Below are positions 30,817 to 34,285 of a DNA stretch of 34,285 nt, piece by piece; the stretch's first letter is position 1; each line of letters opens with the position of its first letter. Source of the DNA: Actinomycetes bacterium (GTDB lineage: Bacteria; Actinomycetota; Acidimicrobiia; Acidimicrobiales; JAJYPT01); the NCBI GenBank assembly GCA_021795135.1, contig JAJYPT010000002.1, positions 1 through 34,285 of the forward strand, in the 5' to 3' direction. Both the position numbers and the translations under genes were made by a program. The notes beneath the pieces were generated by a model. That model was given only the letters and a program-made list of their open reading frames with translations, made no database searches and was not told the origin of the DNA.

Positions 30817-32303
30817 GTTCTTTATTATTAGCAAGTTTTACTCCTCCCACGGTTCAATACTCTGCAATTGCACCAGAATTATTTTTAGCTGGGACTGCTT
30901 TGTTTATTTTACTCTTGGTTGCCCTACGCTCTAAGAAAGCTATCCCTGGGATCTATTCTTTGATAACAATCCTTGGATCAGTTGGTTCGATGATAGCGTC
31001 ATTTTTACTTTGGCCAAGTGTTGTTTCCAAAAGCTATTTCGCTTTAGATGGGGCTATATCAGTTGATGGGTTTAGTATATTTTTCTTCGTTGCTATTGCC
31101 ATAGCGATGGTCCTATCTGCTGCTTTGATAGATTCTTTTTTGAAACGAGAAGGAATCGAATTTCCCGAGCTATATGTGTTGATGCTACTGTCAGCAACTG
31201 GAGCTGATTTGATGGCTGCGGGAAATGATCTTATAGTTATATTTTTGGGTTTAGAGATTCTTTCTTTGCCCTTGTATGTATTAGCTGCGACAAATGCTAA
31301 AAAACTAGGTTCAACTGAAGCAGCGATGAAATATTTTATTCTTGGAGCTTTTTCGTCTGCATTGTTCTTATATGGAATTGCTTTGACCTATGGAGCTACT
31401 GGATCTACTAATTTGACTGTAATAGCAAGTTTTCTTTCTTCAAACCTTGTGCCCAATGATGGTCTTCTCGCTGCAGGAATTACGCTTTTGTTGGTAGGGT
31501 TTGGCTTTAAAATATCTTTGGTTCCATTTCATTTTTGGACTCCTGATGTATATCAAGGATCTCCTTCTCCTATAACAGGATTTATGGCATCAGTAGCAAA
31601 AATTGGTGGATTTGCTGCTTTGTTAAGAGTTTTCATGACTAGCTTTTCGGTAATGCAATTGGATTGGCAACCTATAGTTGCGCTCTTGGCTGTTATCACT
31701 TTGTTAGTCGGGGCAGTGTTGACAATAGTCCAAAAAGATGTAAAAAGAATGTTGGCTTATTCTTCTATTAGCCATGCTGGTTTTATTTTACTTGGCCTAG
31801 AAGCAGCTTCAGGAAAGGGAGTAGCTAGTTCTCTTTTTTACCTCTTTACCTATAGCATAATGGTTATAGGCAGTTTTGCAGTGGTTACTCTTGTGGCAAA
31901 CAAAGGTGATAAGCGACATGATCTGGAAAATTACAGAGGACTTTCTTCCTCAAGGCCAATTTTAGCTTTTTCTTTTGCCATATTGCTTTTGGCCCAAGCA
32001 GGTGTTCCCTTTACTACAGGATTTTTTGCGAAATTTTATGTTCTAACAGCACAAGTAAATGCTCATTCCTATTTATTGGCGATAATAGCTATGATCTCAG
32101 CAGTAATTACTGCTTTTTTCTACCTAAGATTGGCTCTAGTAATGTTTAGCCCAATACCACTTTCGTCTCCAAACAGAATAAAAACGGCAATTCCCCCAGG
32201 TGCTGGCATTGTTATTGGGATAACTGTCGCCTTTACAATAATTTTTGGAATTTTACCTGAACCTATAATTAATTTTGCAACTCATGCAAAATTGCTTTTT
32301 TGA
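30813..32303 (+). CDS. nuoN: NADH-quinone oxidoreductase subunit N (antiporter-like)
   Basis: Proton-pumping antiporter-like subunit of 496 residues with about 14 helices, the last gene of the operon. IFLGLEILSLPLYVLAA holds the conserved Glu. FGFKISLVPFHFWTPDVYQG holds the conserved Lys. VQKDVKRMLAYSSISHAGF is also typical. ATGA overlap with nuoM. A stem-loop begins three bases after the stop, followed by an opposite-strand gene. Confidence 0.97.
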   Translation: MSSLLLASFTPPTVQYSAIAPELFLAGTALFILLLVALRSKKAIPGIYSLITILGSVGSMIASFLLWPSVVSKSYFALDGAISVDGFSIFFFVAIAIAMVLSAALIDSFLKREGIEFPELYVLMLLSATGADLMAAGNDLIVIFLGLEILSLPLYVLAATNAKKLGSTEAAMKYFILGAFSSALFLYGIALTYGATGSTNLTVIASFLSSNLVPNDGLLAAGITLLLVGFGFKISLVPFHFWTPDVYQGSPSPITGFMASVAKIGGFAALLRVFMTSFSVMQLDWQPIVALLAVITLLVGAVLTIVQKDVKRMLAYSSISHAGFILLGLEAASGKGVASSLFYLFTYSIMVIGSFAVVTLVANKGDKRHDLENYRGLSSSRPILAFSFAILLLAQAGVPFTTGFFAKFYVLTAQVNAHSYLLAIIAMISAVITAFFYLRLALVMFSPIPLSSPNRIKTAIPPGAGIVIGITVAFTIIFGILPEPIINFATHAKLLF

Positions 32304-32305
32304 TA

Positions 32306-32331
32306 ACTCATTTTTTGTGGAAAAAATGAGT
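32306..32331 (+). terminator. Stem-loop after nuoN
   Basis: ACTCATTTTTT (32306-32316) and AAAAAATGAGT (32321-32331) pair perfectly over an 11-base stem with the loop GTGG, three bases after the nuoN stop. The stem is AT-rich and no T run follows directly, so it may act as a 3' end-protecting hairpin or a weak terminator of the nuo transcript. Confidence 0.55.
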
Positions 32332-32427
32332 AGGAGAAATACAAATTTTTCAGCACGAGTCGATTTTGCCATGGGAACATTGAGCTAACTTATGTGATGC
32401 TGATATCAATGGAATTAGAATTTACTA

Positions 32428-34285
32428 TTAGGATTTAGTATTTTGTTTTTCATTTGAGGTAGTCAATTCCTCTTTGTTGTTATCGATTTTATTTTTCTTG
32501 CTTTTTGATGAAGACAACAACTTTCCTACCACAGGTAGTTCCCAAAACGATTCTGCCCGAGCAATAGCCAAGGCAACAGAGAGAGCATTTTCTGTAGAGT
32601 CATATACAGCAAATCTAGGTTGCCAAGAGGGATCATATTTTGCATTAAATTTCCATAAGGACTCAATTTGCATTGAGGAAGACATTTTTTTAAGCATCCA
32701 ACGTTCTACTCTTTGAGTCAAAGAATCTCCAGCTTCTCCAGCTAGAACTGCTCTCATAGTTGCAAAGTTGAGTCCTAGTTTTGTAAAACCTCGTTTTTTT
32801 AGTTCTTCAATAGTTGATACAACTACAAAATCCATTAGCCCATTAGGGTGTTCTTTATTATCTCGTCGCATCAAATCTAAGGAAAATCCATTGATTCCAG
32901 GAGCTGGAACATATTGACAAAAAGCAACAGGATTTCCTTCGGGGTCACTTGCTAGGGCTAGAAGCAGGCCTTCGTCAATAGGATCAAAAATTCTTCCTAA
33001 GGTCATAGAAAATCCACGTTCTACTTCCCCTTTTCGACTCTTTGACATCAAAGGAGTAAGTTTTTCTTTCAAAGTAGCATCAATTGAAGCTGGATCATGA
33101 AATGAAATCGTATATCCGTTGCGTTCGATGCGGTTGACTGCTTGGCGCAAAGACTTATTTCTTCCCCCTTCTAAAGAGAAGTTTTCTAAATCTACTACCG
33201 CTTCATCTCCTAGGTATAAATCTTGCATTCCAAGTTGACGATATACCGAAAGCCAGTCTTGGCCAGCTCCAAGAACTGCCAAGGTCCATCCTTGTTTGTC
33301 TGTAAAGGTATGAAATTCTTTCCAAACGGCGTCTCTTTCTGATTCTGGGCCAATAGGATCAGGAGAGACTAGGCATACTCCTGAATAGACTGCATAAGCC
33401 ACTACACTTTGAAGGTAAAAGAACCACTGCTTGTCAGAGCGCAAAGCAAAATAATCTAAAGTACCCTTTGCGTGTAATTTGACTATTTCTTTTGCCTGTT
33501 TGAACTCAGATCCGCCTTTGTTGTCTGTATTTCTTGTAACAACGGGTCTAAAAATCAATAAAAGACCTGTTGCAGCTAGAAATATTCCAATTGCAAAAAG
33601 AGCTGGGCTTAAGAACACATTTACTCTATGGGGTAGAAAAACGCTTTGAATACCTATCATGCGTTGGGTAACAGCTTCTAGTGCTGTAAAGACTCCAAGA
33701 GGGTGATGGTGGTGGCTGAATGCTAGCCAAGCCTCCAAGGACATAGTAGAAAGTCCAATTGTTAGTACTAGTCCCAAAATTACTGTTTTGATTCCAATCT
33801 TCAAAGAGCGGCGATCAGTTGTGGCTTTGAACGAACTTTCATTTCTCAATAGGAAAATGAATACAACTAAAGCAGTTATAGCTTCTTCTAGATTTCCTCC
33901 ATTGACTAAGTTCAAAACAGTAGTACTAGCTAAAAGTACTAGGGAAATAAACCAGCCTTGGCGCTGCCCCCTGCGCACACTTCGGGCGAGTAAAAGAAGG
34001 ACTAAACCAAAAAGCGCGACTAAAGCTCCTGCTGCTACAGTTACACCAAAAGGGATTATGTCTAAAACTATTTCTAGGCGACCTTTCAAAGGAGGTGTTA
34101 TACCAGAGGCAAGGTCTAATAGTCCCGAAATTGCTATAGCAGAAGCTGCTAATCTTCTTTTCTTTTTTGTTTTAGTCAAGATACTAGGCATAGGTGGCCA
34201 ACTTTTCCCGTCTGGATAAGAAGCCACAACCTTAGGTCTGGTATCTTTAGAAGTATTTTTAGATTTAGAAATAAACCTTTCAATC
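32428..34285 (-). CDS. MprF/LysX-like aminoacyl-phosphatidylglycerol synthase, 5' end uncertain
   Basis: At least 599 residues counted from a GTG at 34227. Layout: a basic N-terminus, about six membrane helices (roughly 26-228), then a soluble DUF2156/LPG-synthase catalytic domain (about 245-560). RNKSLRQAVNRIERNGY, FSMTLGRIFDP, AFCQYVPAPG, LDLMRRD and GLNFATM match the domain's pattern. Known relatives transfer lysine or alanine from aminoacyl-tRNA to phosphatidylglycerol, which adds positive charge to the membrane and blunts cationic peptides. No lysyl-tRNA synthetase domain is fused, unlike mycobacterial LysX. A Lys/Asn-rich tail (from about 577) follows. The GTG has a poorly spaced TAAGG, and the frame stays open for the 58 bases to the window edge (a basic Ser/Lys-rich stretch). 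The true start may therefore lie outside. It converges with nuoN. Confidence 0.85.
   Translation of the reverse strand, partial: IERFISKSKNTSKDTRPKVVASYPDGKSWPPMPSILTKTKKKRRLAASAIAISGLLDLASGITPPLKGRLEIVLDIIPFGVTVAAGALVALFGLVLLLLARSVRRGQRQGWFISLVLLASTTVLNLVNGGNLEEAITALVVFIFLLRNESSFKATTDRRSLKIGIKTVILGLVLTIGLSTMSLEAWLAFSHHHHPLGVFTALEAVTQRMIGIQSVFLPHRVNVFLSPALFAIGIFLAATGLLLIFRPVVTRNTDNKGGSEFKQAKEIVKLHAKGTLDYFALRSDKQWFFYLQSVVAYAVYSGVCLVSPDPIGPESERDAVWKEFHTFTDKQGWTLAVLGAGQDWLSVYRQLGMQDLYLGDEAVVDLENFSLEGGRNKSLRQAVNRIERNGYTISFHDPASIDATLKEKLTPLMSKSRKGEVERGFSMTLGRIFDPIDEGLLLALASDPEGNPVAFCQYVPAPGINGFSLDLMRRDNKEHPNGLMDFVVVSTIEELKKRGFTKLGLNFATMRAVLAGEAGDSLTQRVERWMLKKMSSSMQIESLWKFNAKYDPSWQPRFAVYDSTENALSVALAIARAESFWELPVVGKLLSSSKSKKNKIDNNKEELTTSNEKQNTKS

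Noticed and set aside
33705..33716. Run of four histidines in the MprF-like protein as a metal site
   Set aside because: It lies in a poorly conserved extracytoplasmic loop and no partner ligands could be identified.
33788..34219. 143-codon frame opposite the MprF-like gene
   Set aside because: Basic, low-complexity translation of the complement of a membrane region; no motif or start signal.
1..34285. CRISPR array, tRNA, rRNA, riboswitch or insertion sequence
   Set aside because: No regularly spaced repeats, cloverleaf sequences, known riboswitch cores or transposase genes were seen in the short gaps available.

Overview
The window is a gene-dense, AT-rich chromosomal segment (clearly below 40% G+C by eye, not calculated). 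Gene content points to a low-G+C member of the Actinomycetota: an MshA-type mycothiol glycosyltransferase, an RsiG-type anti-sigma protein, the proC / small HTH protein / rex-hemA neighbourhood, actinobacterial-type HemB and a 14-gene nuo operon preceded by a geranylgeranyl-reductase-family gene. An acidimicrobial-type lineage is a reasonable guess but is inference. I see no prophage, insertion sequence, CRISPR array, rRNA or tRNA. No gene-free stretch exceeds 300 bases; the longest is about 210 bases, between hemC and hemD.

Layout. (1) 1-3271, + strand: an RsiG-like protein, mshA, proC and an Lrp/AsnC regulator. (2) 3315-6768, - strand: an APC amine/amino-acid permease and a copper amine oxidase, which together look like an amine import and oxidation pair with the Lrp gene alongside. 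A divergent NiCoT-like membrane protein lies at 6954-7589. This block separates proC from the small HTH gene at 7715 that sits beside proC in mycobacteria. (3) 7715-15667, + strand: the HTH protein, a SAM-hydrolase family protein, then rex and tetrapyrrole genes (Met8-like, hemA, hemC, hemD, hemB, hemL). This runs from glutamyl-tRNA to uroporphyrinogen III, under the redox sensor Rex at its head. A strong hairpin terminator after hemC appears to split the cluster. (4) 15660-16946, - strand: a geranylgeranyl-reductase/MenJ-like flavoprotein, probably acting on menaquinone. (5) 17123-32303, + strand: the full nuoA-N operon for proton-pumping NADH:quinone oxidoreductase, mostly with 4-base stop/start overlaps. 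(6) 32428 to the window end, - strand: an MprF/LysX-like aminoacyl-phosphatidylglycerol synthase whose true start may lie outside.

How the parts fit: Rex (NADH/NAD+ sensing), complex I (NADH oxidation), the quinone-modifying flavoprotein and haem precursor synthesis form a respiratory block. The observations most worth a second look are the exact c-di-GMP-binding signature in the first gene, a Rex operator lying on an apparently leaderless rex promoter, short coupled mini-ORFs ahead of hemA and hemB, a SAM-hydrolase-family protein whose triad histidine looks replaced by alanine, and a NiCoT-fold protein that has lost its metal motif.
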